From assembly GCA_016801845.1 (NCBI GenBank), contig CM028931.1, forward strand, positions 7,213,563 to 7,277,562: 64,000 bases of DNA, read 5' to 3'. A program made the position numbers and the translations under genes. The stretch is from Polydactylus sextarius. Taxonomy: Eukaryota; Chordata; Actinopteri; Polynemidae. Under the pieces are notes generated by a model. The model made no database searches, was not told where the DNA came from, and saw nothing but the letters and a program-made list of their open reading frames with translations. This document shows positions 1-10,700 of this stretch, one piece after another (positions within the stretch are counted from its first letter, which is position 1; the number at the start of each line of letters is the position of its first letter).

Positions 1-251
1 CTGGATTAGCTGAAGGGTTTTGATGGAGTTACTGGAACACCCTGATAGTAGAGAGTTACAGTAGTCCAGTCTCGAAGTAACAAATGCATGAATGAACTTT
101 TGAAAATGAATGTTTGTTCCTCATCATGTTTGTTTGAATGTTTGTTCCTCGTCACGTTCATGAGGATCATGACCGTGACGCTCAACTTGTATCGCCCGAG
201 TTCATTTTAAACAACTCTTGACAGTTTGCAGGGATTCGTCTTTGTCTGCAG

Positions 252-3200
252 GTGGATACAGCGCTCACAGTCTCGCCATCATGACGGACGCTGCTCATCT
301 TCTCACCGACTTTGGAAGCATCGTCGTCAACATCTTCTCTCTGTGGATCTCATCCAGGCCTCCGACACAAACCATGACTTTGGGATGGTATCGAGCAGGT
401 GAAATCAAAATGTATCACTTTTTTTACGGAAGATGAGGTGTTCGTCTCAAGTAGGACTTGGTTACTACGTTATATATCGCTTCTAAAAATATATATTTTT
501 ATGTATTTTTTATTTTTTTTGGAAAATGTTATTATTTAAATGAATGGGGAAATTGTAAAATCCTTTCTGCCTCAGTTCATTTAAGTTATAAACAGGTCAC
601 ATGACTTTCAGCTGTTTATTTTCTGATGATCATAGTTTTTTTTTTTTTTTTCTCACGTGACCTGTGATGTCATTTTTTACTTTGCATACACGATGTTTTT
701 TTTTTTCTCACATTAGCTCTTGTAGCTAAAATACAGATAAAAAAAATAGATGTGCTGTTTTACATAGTGTGATCAATATGATTTACAGTTTTTGAATTAT
801 TGGCCATTAAATGACAAGATCTGCCCTCAACTGCCCCAAAGACTCCAATGTTAACAGCCCTCTCCCACTCTGGAGCAAATACAGGAAATCCACTTCCATT
901 TTGTAGTTTCACGCATCTTTGTCTTCCTCCGTTTTATCCGGGGGCGGGTTATGGGGGCAACAGCCTCAGGATGGAGGCCGAGACTCCCCTCTCCCCAGCC
1001 ACTTCCACCAACTCCTCCAGGGCGACCCGTGGCGTTCCCAGGCCAGCTTCGAGACATAGCTGCTCCAGTGTGTCACGGGTCTTCCCTGGGGGCCTCCTCC
1101 CCGTTGAACATGTCCAGAACACCTCATTTGGGAGGCGTCCAGGGGCCATACTAACTACACTCAACAAAAATATAAACATACGAACTTGAAATGGTGAACA
1201 AAAATAGAATGTTGTGACATTTGCTCAGATTCTTGATGTATTTGTTTATGGAATGATTTGTTTTGCCCAAACCCAGTAGTCCAGTGTCACTTGGCCACTC
1301 CTATGGACTACAATCTCAGATTGAGTATTTCAACTCACGAGAGTCACGGAGCATGGCAGCGTGGTGGTCAATATGCGTTACCACTACACAGACACTCCTT
1401 ATTGTCTGGTCAATAAAAGGGCACACCAAAATGTGGATTTTTGTCACTTGTCAATATGCCACAGATGTCACAAATCATGAGGGAGCATGCCATTGGCAGA
1501 CCAACTGGCATGCCCTTTGTTGAACTCCATCATCTGACCTTCCAACAAGATAACTCCCGCGCGCACATTGCCAGGATATGCAGGGACTTCTTTGAACAGG
1601 AAGAGGAAGGAAGAAGAGATTCCTGTCCTCAACTGGACGCTGTATTCACCAGACGTGTCACCTATCAAACATCTTTGGGATGTTCTGAATAGGCGTGTCC
1701 GCCAACTTCAAGTGGCTCTGCAGGAGGAATGGGACAACATCACCCAGGCCACGATCGACAACCTGGTGACAACCTCGCTCTGCGTGAGGCTAATGGTGGA
1801 CACACTCGTTCTTGAAGTTTGTCAGCGTGAACGATCGACCCCTATTGTATTCTTCCTGCCATTACTCCAGGACTTTTGTTTTGAAATTGATGCTAACGCT
1901 CGCAAATCAAAGCCACTTAAAGTTGTACTGTTATTTTTTGGATAGTTACTCTATTTTGTCACATAACAATAACTACAAGTTTTTTCTTTGTGCATTTATA
2001 TTTTTGTTGAATATAGACGCCCTAGACACCTCAATTGACCCCTCTCAACATAGAACTGCTGCTCTACTCTGAGCCCCTCCCATATGTCCGAGCTCCTCAC
2101 CCTATGCAGGAAGCTCGTTTCGGCTGCTTGTATCCGCAATCTCGTTCTTTTGGTACCCAAAGCTCGTGACCATATGTGACGAGATGGACCGGTAAACTGA
2201 GAGCCTCGCCCTATGGCTCAGCTCCCTCTTCACCACAACAGTCTGTCCGACTCCCGTTCTGATTTCCCATCACTCATGAACAAGACCTTTAGATACTCGA
2301 ACTCGTTCACTTGAGGCAGCAACTCCTCCCTAACCCAGAGAGGGGCAGACACTCTCCGCCCCTCGGCTGCACCTAGTTTGATATATTGTGATATATTGAT
2401 ATATTGTGTATATTTCTAAATATGTGTTTTATGTGACTCTCAGTTGCTGTGTTGAACAGAGATCTTGGGTGTGTTGCTGTCAGTTGTATCCATCTGGGCC
2501 GTGACAACAGTCCTGGTCCTGTCAGCCGTACAGAGGATCACAGATGGAGACTACGACATCGACAGTCAGATCATGTTAATTACATCAGGTTGTGCCGTTG
2601 CGGTCAACGTCCTGTGAGTAGAGTGATATCGTTATTTTTGAATCATGGTGTTTTAGGTTTAGGGGACAGTCAGATAATGATCCTTTGTTTAATTTAGGAT
2701 GGTCCTGATCCTCCATCAGTCTGGTGCCTCGCACGGCCACAGTCACGGGTTCTCCTCCATCCAGAGACGCAGCCATGTTCATGGACATGGCAACGCCAGC
2801 GTGAAGGCAGCGTTTATCCACGTGGTGGGAGATCTGCTGCAGAGTGTCGGGGTCCTAATGGCTGCCGCCATCATACACTTCTGGGTCAGTGAGGCCAGAT
2901 ACACTAGTCATGAACACTTTTACTGCATCTGAATATCCCTACTACTATCATTATTGCCTACTACGTAGTAGTAGGCTACTGAAAGCATACCTTAGTATGC
3001 TTTCAGTAGTAGGCGAAAGGTTCCCGGATTGGAAAATTTGTTTCAAAATTTGTTTGATTGATAACAGGGGAACAGCAAAAGGTCAGTTATCCTGCGATGT
3101 ATAACTCCTTTTGCAACCGTTTCTATACAAACCTTAAAAAGCGACTGCATTAAAACGCAAACGCAGACTGTTTCATTAAATAAAAGCCACATGTATTTCA

Positions 3201-4550
3201 GTAAATAAAACGTCCATAGTTATTCATATCACCAATCCACCATATAACCCTCCGCTTCAAGCTGCAAAATCACATCACTCACATCACATCTGGGTCGCAA
3301 AACGGGCAAGATGGTGGTTAGTATGTCCGAATTGTGCCTACTACTGGCTAGCTTGATATGTAGTAGCTACTACTGCAATGGTCGAGTAGTAGGCACTCAG
3401 TAGTACGCAGTGTGTACTAAGGATTCAGATGCAGCCACCGTCTTTAAATGACAATAAAACAGTTATAAAGGAAACAGTCAGAGTCAAGTATGAGCATGTG
3501 GTGTTGGTGCAAACTCCAGTAAACTTAATTTTATTCATATTTTTCTCACAGCCTGAATATAAAGTAGCAGATCCCATTTGTACGTTCCTGTTCTCCGTTC
3601 TTGTTCTTGTGACAACGTTTCCGATCACAAAGGACGTTTTCAGGATCCTGATGCAGGGTAAACACATTTTACTACACGTGTCGACGATATGATATTATGA
3701 TTTTAATTGAAGCTTACTCTCGTTTCCTGCAGGAGCTCCTCAGGATGTTGATTCTGACGCCGTGAGAAAGCAGCTGCTGTCCGTCAGAGGAGTTGCGGAC
3801 GTTCACAGTTTACACATGTGGAGCCTCAACATGACTCGCTCTTTACTTTCTGTCCACGTGGTCGCAGGTAAGAGCAAACACACCAGCAACACAGATCCAG
3901 TATAAGTATTACTTATAATGAAGTAAATAAACAGAAATAAAGACACATTTTCTAATTTACAGACAGTAGATGGCTTGTTTTCTGGAAATAATCTTTTATT
4001 GAAGTAATGGTGAACCCATGATCTATATCACCCACTCAAGAGATATTTTACGTTGGTTGAAGGATTTTCAAGTTTGACCGTCTTTTGTTTTCACAACCGA
4101 GTAGCTAACAATGAAAGCAAGTGGGGCAGTCAGCCAGATGTATCTAAATAGTCATTTTTGTTCATGTTGTAGGGAGCCTATTCATGCTACTGCTGAGTGA
4201 AGTGATATCTTTGAGCTTTTTTTAGTTGTTAAAAAAATGACAATTTAGATACGGCTGGTGGCCCCATTTACTTTCATTGTTCGCTATTTCAAAGAGGGTC
4301 AAAATCGATAAAGCTTCGACCGACGTAAAATATCTCTTGAGGAGGTGTTTGAATTTGTTTTATTCTTATATCTTAGCGTATAAATTCAGGAAGGTTGTAA
4401 AATTTTATTGAAATGTGTGTGCCCTCAGCGGAAGAAACTGACGAGCAGCTCGTCCTCACGGACGCGACAAAGCTACTGCAATCTGAGTTCGGTTTTTCCA
4501 ACGTCACAATCCAAGTGGAGCATCCGAGCGTTACAGATGGGGGGAGATGA
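252..4550 (+). CDS. slc30a2: ZnT-family zinc transporter, SLC30A2-like (3' part of gene)
   Basis: Cation-diffusion-facilitator transporter that exports Zn2+ from the cytosol into vesicles; the 5' exons lie left of the window. Exons read from sequence: 252-398, 2460-2613, 2698-2884, 3552-3657, 3733-3867, 4429-4550 (TGA 4548-4550), all with GT/AG borders and matching phases. Visible family marks: AAHLLTD in TM2 and HVVGD in TM5, the two HxxxD half-sites that bind transported zinc. A His-rich cytosolic loop (SHGHSHG, HVHGHG) lies between TM4 and TM5, followed by PEYKVADPICTF of TM6 and a C-terminal domain with VHSLHMWSLNM. The wording (TDAAHLLTDFGS, ITSGCAVAVN, LHQSG) is closer to what I recall of ZnT2 than of ZnT3 or ZnT8, but the paralogue is not certain. 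It converges on coq8a. Confidence 0.85.
400..880 (+). other. Intron sequence, AT-rich
   Basis: Part of the long intron after the first visible zinc-transporter exon. It holds T-runs and A/T-rich stretches and no coding signal. Nothing else recognised here. Confidence 0.5.
880..2375 (-). mobile_element. Non-LTR retrotransposon 3' fragment (reverse-transcriptase C-terminus), split by a Tc1 insertion
   Basis: Two blocks, about 880-1157 and 2014-2375, belong to one antisense LINE tail. On the minus strand the first block reads PGRLPNEVFWTCSTGRRPPG and later LEELVEVAGERGVSASILRL. These are typical of the region after the reverse-transcriptase domain in very common fish LINEs (APGRLP-EVF, TGRRP, VAGER..LLRLLPP). 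The second block continues the same element (rc of tctgagcccctcc, cgagctcctcaccctatg, ctcgtgaccatatgtgacg). Frameshifts and stops are present, so this is a dead fragment. The Tc1-like copy sits between the halves. The family name is from memory and not certain. Confidence 0.7.
1158..2013 (+). mobile_element. Tc1/mariner-like transposon relic nested in the LINE fragment
   Basis: The left end has cactcaacaaaaatataaac after a TA at 1156-1157. The right end has the inverse, ttatatttttgttga (about 1996-2010), followed by TA-rich sequence, so the terminal inverted repeats match over about 15 bases. Inside, plus-strand frames show a broken transposase: FQQDNSRAHIARICRDF (second catalytic Asp region, 1537-1590) and SPDVSPIKHLWDVL (family SPDLNPIEHLWD, about 1647-1690). 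The two parts lie in different frames and the third acidic residue of the usual NPIE is changed to K, so it cannot be active. Confidence 0.8.
2923..3434. mobile_element. MITE-like element with terminal inverted repeats
   Basis: The left end ctgcatctgaat (2923-2934) is repeated in inverse orientation at the right end (attcagatgcag, 3423-3434). The interior is rich in tactac/gtagta motifs and contains a second inverted repeat, gtaggctactgaaagcata / tatgctttcagtagtaggc (about 2971-3014). No open frame. It lies in the intron between two zinc-transporter exons. The family is not identified. Confidence 0.55.
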
Positions 4551-4960
4551 CGAAAGACGGACTGATGACTGGAAAAAAAAGAAATCAGGCAGTGATCGCT
4601 CATGCCTGTAAACTGTCTGCTCACTCAGGTGTTGAACATTTATTTATAAGTATTTCAACCACATGAACAGAACTTCTGACGTGTGTTTTTGTTCACTGAA
4701 TGTGTGATAAAAGATGTATTCCTGTTGTGAAAATGCTCATGTTTCAACTTTATGAATTTGCTTCATGTTTCAAGGTCAATAGATTTACGAATTTTCCATA
4801 AAACACAGCTAGAATATTAGATTTTTTTATTCCTGATATTAGGTGATTGTTTTCCCTGCACATATAAGAACTGAACAATCAGCGATTAATTAAATTATAT
4901 CATTATAGTAATAATACATTTTATTTCTAATGCACTTTTCATAAAAGCACACTTGCTTGA
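4551..4960 (+). other. Probable 3' UTR and downstream of the zinc transporter
   Basis: AT-rich sequence directly after the zinc-transporter stop. No canonical AATAAA that I trust; no other gene seen. Confidence 0.4.
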
Positions 4961-4999
4961 TCCTTGGATGGATGGATGGATGAATGGGGCCTGGCTCTC

Positions 5000-5524
5000 A
5001 GTCTCAGCTCTAATTCATCCCAAAAGGGTTTAGGTGCAGGCCAGTTCATCCACGCCAGACTCTGTCATCCATGTGTTAATGGACCTTGCTTTGTGCACTG
5101 GTGCACAGTCATGTTGGAAGAGGAAGGGCCCAGCTTCAAACTGTTCCCATAAAGTTGGGAGCATGGAATTGTCCAAAATATCTAGGTATGCATTTAGAGT
5201 TCCTTTCACTGGAACTAAGGGGCCAAGCCCAGCTCCTGAAAAACAACCCCACACCAAACTTTACACTTGGAACAATACAGTCAGACAAGTACCGTTCTCC
5301 TGGCAACTGCCAAACCCAGACCCGTCCATCAGATTGCCAGATGGAGAAGTGCGTTTCGTCACTTCAGAGAACACGTCTCCTCTGCTCTAGAGTCCAGTGG
5401 TGGCGTACTTTACACCACTCTGCAGAAAGTTGGTGACCTCTTCGCTGGTGGACTTCTTCTGGTGATTGGAACACCTGATTTCAATTATTTGGATGGATGA
5501 GCGAACACTTTTGACAATATAGTG
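5000..5524 (-). mobile_element. Second Tc1-like transposon relic (antisense)
   Basis: On the minus strand, 5030-5257 reads MVWGCFSGAGLGPLVPVKG, then LPTLWEQFEAGPFLFQHD and APVHKARSI, which is the central Tc1 transposase with the second catalytic Asp (family HDNAPVHKA; here the Asn is Cys). Upstream of it, 5258-5524 carries the degraded rest of the element, ending at the common fish end sequence ttgacaatatagtg (about 5511-5524). It is internally deleted and has no complete frame. It sits in the gap between two convergent genes. The left boundary is approximate. Confidence 0.8.
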
Positions 5525-6087
5525 TCCGTCTCCACGGTAACTGATGCTGAAAGGCTAAAGGCTACGACACACCCCCATCCAGCCTTCATAAACTGCGCTT
5601 ATTGTCCTAAATCAGAGACTTACTGACGCACTGAAACTGTAGCTGGACTTCTAAGATATGAATGTTAAGTATGATAAGATATGATATGATAAGTCTGACC
5701 ACTTTGAATTATATTCTTATAGGTTTGCAGCTGAAAATGAAGGTTAAAGTTATATCAGCCTATTCACCGTAACAACAGCCTAGATATCGGCACTTCATTC
5801 GTTTGATTTTAATTTAATTACAGTCACGTCTACTCGTGCTCAGTGGGGCTGTGAAACTTTACAACTTTGCATCTACTCTGCATCTCGGCCGGTATATTTA
5901 AATACAATAAAAATAAAAATAGAATAGCATAAAATAGGAATTAAAAAATGCAGGTAATGCAGGTAAGGTAAAGTGCAAGTGATGATGGTAGTAATACAGC
6001 TGATAAGAGTGTTATGTTACTGTCAATGACAGTATATAGTAATACTAGATATACACACACATGCATACATCTAAACACTAAACATAC
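5525..6087. other. Intergenic sequence without genes
   Basis: AT-rich stretch between the Tc1 relic and the microsatellite. From about 5860 on it may be the AT-rich 3' UTR of the antisense LINE whose coding tail starts at 6401. No gene seen. Confidence 0.4.
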
Positions 6088-6088
6088 C

Positions 6089-6148
<60 letters not shown>
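6088..6148. repeat. Compound microsatellite (CATA)n-(TA)n
   Basis: About six CATA units followed by an uninterrupted TA run of about 36 bases. ATA/ATAATA-rich sequence continues to about 6300. Confidence 0.95.
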
Positions 6149-6151
<3 letters not shown>

Positions 6152-6400
6152 CAACAGTATGTATGTAATGATAGTAATAGTATAATAACACTATATAGTA
6201 ACAGTCTAAAGTACTAGTGTTGCAGCAACAGCAAATAATAATAATAATAACAGTATATAATAGCAACAACTACTACTACTACTACTAATAATAATGATGA
6301 TGATAATAAATAGTATGTGTTAAGTCCGTGAATACAACATATGTATGTGTTCCAGTAGTTGCAGTGCAGGGATTCTCAGTGCAAAAGGTGTCAGGTAGAT

Positions 6401-6650
6401 TTAGTCCAGGCGTGTGACTGTGGCTCTGACAGAGGTAGAAGTGTTGTATAGTCTGATTGCACTGGGTAGGAACGATTTCTTGTATCGTTCCTTAGAGCAG
6501 CGGGGTTGAATGAGTCTGTTGCTGAAACTGAGATTGTTAGGGTTAGCGATGCCAGATAACTGGAACAGATCCTGGGTCTGCTGAATTCGCTTCGTAGTAC
6601 AGGCCTCTGGTGTGGAGTGCAGACTAGATTAGCCTCAGTCAGTTTAAGCT
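6401..6650 (-). mobile_element. LINE fragment: C-terminal tail of a reverse transcriptase
   Basis: Read antisense, this gives SNRLIQPRCSKERYKKSFLP, then SAIRLYNTSTSVRATVTRLD and a stop (TAA, complement of 6401-6403). The pattern RLI.PRCSKERYKKSFLPSAIRLYN is the usual last part of CR1/Rex-like reverse transcriptases in fish. Downstream on that strand is AT-rich 3' UTR and microsatellite. Strongly 5'-truncated, as is normal for LINE insertions. Confidence 0.7.
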
Positions 6651-6659
6651 GCAGAAAGT

Positions 6660-7736
6660 TGAGCCCCAGAGTGGTTGGAGTGGTTAGACTCCATTTTTAA
6701 ATAAAGCTATGCGTCTAGAAACGTATTTGACATTTGAGGATTTGTGGAAAGAAAACATCAAACACATATTTATTCATTTAGATGTGTAGATTTATTATAA
6801 GACATATTTGGACACACTGTAGCACCACCTCTGTCTGCAACACGTTATCACAGATATCGATGTAAAACATTTCATCAAATTCAAACACTTCATTTGCTTT
6901 TTCCTTCTTAGAAATCTTCACTTCAGCCACAAAACTTTCCAGTTTTATTCCCGTCTTTACCCTGAAGGTTTTTACACAAGATTTATTCATGCATTATTCA
7001 TAACCTGACTTATATAATGTTTCATTAAAAACAAAAAACAAAAAAAACATGGTAGAACTGGATTTTTATAGCTGCTTTCTGATGTGTTGTTGTACTTGAC
7101 ACTAATACATCAGCATAGAAAACGGTAAGTATGAGTCTGGTTTTAATGTAAATTGGCACATTTATATTTGGACAATGTCTCATTTATTTGTATATTTGGA
7201 CATAAAATATAAGACACTTTTAATATTAAAAAAAAAAAAAGTTTTTTTGACCTGTAGTGTTTTGCCTTAAACAGGTTGATATGGCAACATGGTTACATAT
7301 TAATTAATTCATGACTCATGAAATGTTTAATAGAAATCTTTGATACTGATTTGTTTCAACTGACAGTAGTGGTCAGGTGGAGAACAGTTCCTCAAACCAC
7401 ACAAGCACATAATAATAATAATTATTATTATTACCACTGTCGTACATTACGAACAACAAAGTACAAACACAAGCAAGACGTACAAATAATCCTCAAACAC
7501 TGTATTTCACTTGGAGTTGGTTTGGATTGAAGTCCTGGTTGAGGTGAGGAGTGGAATATGAAACGGATACATGACTCCACATGTGACTGATGAGTCAGAG
7601 AAGTAGACAACAAGTAAATAAAAAAATCTAGGAAACATCTGGAACGTCGTCACAAGTGAGAACGTGTGAGTTAAATTGTTCCAACGTACCACAAACGACT
7701 TGGTGGAACACGCGTTTTAAGAGACGCAGGCGTCGG
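6660..7736 (-). other. Intergenic stretch with probable coq8a 3' UTR
   Basis: No protein-coding signal. On the minus strand an AATAAA lies at 7193-7198, about 540 bases after the coq8a stop, and could end its 3' UTR; others lie further on. A short ATT/AAT run sits near 7410-7433. Confidence 0.4.
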
Positions 7737-10700
7737 CTACTGCGTCGGCTGGCGGTGTCGGTCCTTCAAGTGGTTGCTGTACGCCTCCTGGAACATGTTC
7801 TTACAGGCTATTTTGGCTTTGAGTTTGGAGCAGATGAGGAAGGAGCCACCCATCTTTCTGTGGAGGGAGTAGGTTTCTTCAGGAGGCGGCGTCAGTCGCT
7901 CCCTCAGCATCACGGGGATGAGGCCGTGGATGCGCTCGGTGGTGCTCTGAGCGCCGAAGTCGAAGGCCTCCTCGGAGGAGAAGGCCTCGCCGAGGATCAT
8001 AACCGCGTCTACGTGCGCGTTCTCCATCGCCTGGGTGGAGGAAACTCAGTTAATGGGTAAGTTTTAAGGTCAAGGTCATTTTATCGGTCTCCCTAGGGAG
8101 AAATTTGGTTTAAGGTTAAGGGACGGTTGCTGCGTAGGGAGTATAATACAAAAATGACAATAAAAGACACGTGCAAAATACAGTCAGACAAAACAGGCGC
8201 ACACTCATTTATTCCATCCACACACACTAAGAGCTACTTTTAGTCTGAGGATTCTTTGTGAATACGGGTTTTTAGACATCATAACAGATTCAATTACTCT
8301 CTGATTGTGTTGCAGTTCACCCTGTCGCCAGTAGAGGTCGATACTGGCTTAATAATAAGACTAAATCCATGTTGTTAAAGTGATAAGACACTGTTTCCTT
8401 TTGATTCAATCATCACTGTGTTTGTAGTTAGACTCTTTAATCTCAGCTCTCTGCAACTAGATAACATCTAGTTATTTCGGATTTAGTTTGTTTGTTACCT
8501 TCGACTCATATCCTGTGAGAAACTTCATGTCTCTGGACGCCAGCAGGACGCCTTCTCCGTTTTGATCTGCAGCCGCTTTAATAATCTAGATCAAAGAAAA
8601 ACAGTTGGAAAACAGTTGTAACGCTTGTAATCTGATAACAGCCCCTGATAAGACAAATAAATGCACCCAATTATAATACACAACATGGTGTGTTGTCCCA
8701 AACTTTATCAAACCGTAATAAATGGGCGTTTCTGTCAGATATTTTCTGTTTGCTGAGTAATTCCGTTCACTTTTATGTTTTCGCACCTCAATGTACGCAT
8801 CTGTGAAGCTCTTATCAAATCCTCGCGTGGCACCAAAATCCAACAGCGCCACCTGAAGACGTGAAGCAGAAAAAAAACAAAACAAAACAAAACAAACCTC
8901 AGCGTGAAGGTGAAAAATATTACATGTATATGAGTTCGAGCTGAACTGACCTTGTGAGTTTCTGGATCAAAGAAGAAGTTGGACCAGTTTGGATCCGTCT
9001 GCATGTATCTGAACTCAAAAAGTTCCCTCAGACACAAAATCAAGATCTGCTCACAGATCTGTCAGAAGAAGAGGTGGAGACGTGTCAAACAAGACACATG
9101 ATGAGGTGGATCGCGCTTTCCGGAGCATGTGACGCGTTGCCAGTTGCGCAGTTGTAAATTGTTAAATTGTTTTCAGGTCGTACCTCGTTCCTGAGCTCCT
9201 GCGACAGGTCTGTGGCCTTGTCCAGAGGGAAACCGGGCACCAGTGCGGTGGTGAGGACGTGCGCGCTGCTCAGCTCGTCGATCACATCAGGCACGTAAAA
9301 GAACGGGTGATCCTTCAGCAGCTCGCTGCAAAACAAATGATAAAAAAAAAAAAAAAAACAAAACATTACTAACTTTATTAATTCGATTTTTCCGGCCTCA
9401 TTGTGAAGTTGTTATATCAAGAAAACAAAACTCCTCTGGCAACTCGTACCATAAAATAAGATGAGTTAACCTTTGACTCACAACATTTAATCACTTTAAC
9501 TTTGAGTCAAAAGTGTTCCTCAGATACTGTATTAGTTTAACCTTTAACCTCTAACCTTTGGGCTTTGGACAACAAAATCTAATCAGCGAAGTAAATATTT
9601 GTGTCACATTTAAAAGGATTTCCTCCCAAAGTGTTCTTGATATAACATGTTCCCAATAAAAAGACAAACTGAAGGAGTTAACGACAAATCTGACCTTCGA
9701 ATCAATCACAGCTGAGGTTCCCAACTAGAGGCTGGTTATGTTAAATAAATCTAATAAACTAACCTAAACTAAACTAAAAGTAACCATTTTTGTGATAATA
9801 AAAGGATTTCTATGCGACACATCAGCAACGTGTTAATTAATCGTTTTAAAATGTAAGTGAAATAACTGAAAATTAAAAAGAAATTACCCTCCAAACGAAG
9901 CTGTTCCAAAACCAGCTACTTCAAATGAAGGTGTATGAGAAATTTCCCAGGATGCACCAGGACAAGGATGCAGTTGTCAAAAAAAGTTATCAATTTATCT
10001 AATAAACTAATCGACACATTTAACTTATTAAGCTAACTTATCGCTAGCTAATCGCTAATCAATAATGTTTGTCCACGTTAGCGTTAGCTAGCGATCGCTA
10101 GTTGTCACTTAGCTAACGTTTTCCATTCTGACAACAGGACTCGTTTCTGATGAGACGTCACATTAATGTAAACAAAATCTTGTCAGTTTGTCGATCGGCA
10201 CAAATGGGTCTTTGTTTGTTGTCATGGGTCGTCATGGAGACTTGTCCCGTCATCTTTACGTAGCGACTAGCGGCGACTTCTGATGACGTGTAACGGTAAA
10301 GTTACATGTAACAGTAAAGTGAATCATTTCCTAGAGGAATGTTTTCACCCCTACCCCTCAACACTTTGAGGGGTAGGGGTAAGAGAAGGGGTAAAAAAGT
10401 GAAATGGGATTGGCTCTTAGTAAGAACAAGCATTTGAAAACACAAAATCATGTTTCAGACTCTAAACTTTGCTTTTCTCTTACGAAATGTTGTCGCTTTA
10501 CCTCCTAAGGCCTCACGTTAACAAGCTACAAAGACGTTGGGAATGATGTAAAACGCGTCCCCAACGGCGTCAAATAGCTGAAATACTGACCGGAATTTTT
10601 TGGCACAATTTGCTTCTCTTATGTAATCGCACTCAAGCGCCAGCTCACGACTCATGACCTCGATAAGGTGCTCGGGAAACAGACCTGGAGAAAGAAAAAA

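Noticed and set aside
848..1189. Plus-strand frames of 67-113 codons
   Set aside because: They are antisense to the LINE reverse-transcriptase tail, which explains the sequence better.
6778..6990. 70-codon minus-strand frame as a gene
   Set aside because: AT-rich, with no family similarity, and located where coq8a 3' sequence or intergenic DNA is expected.
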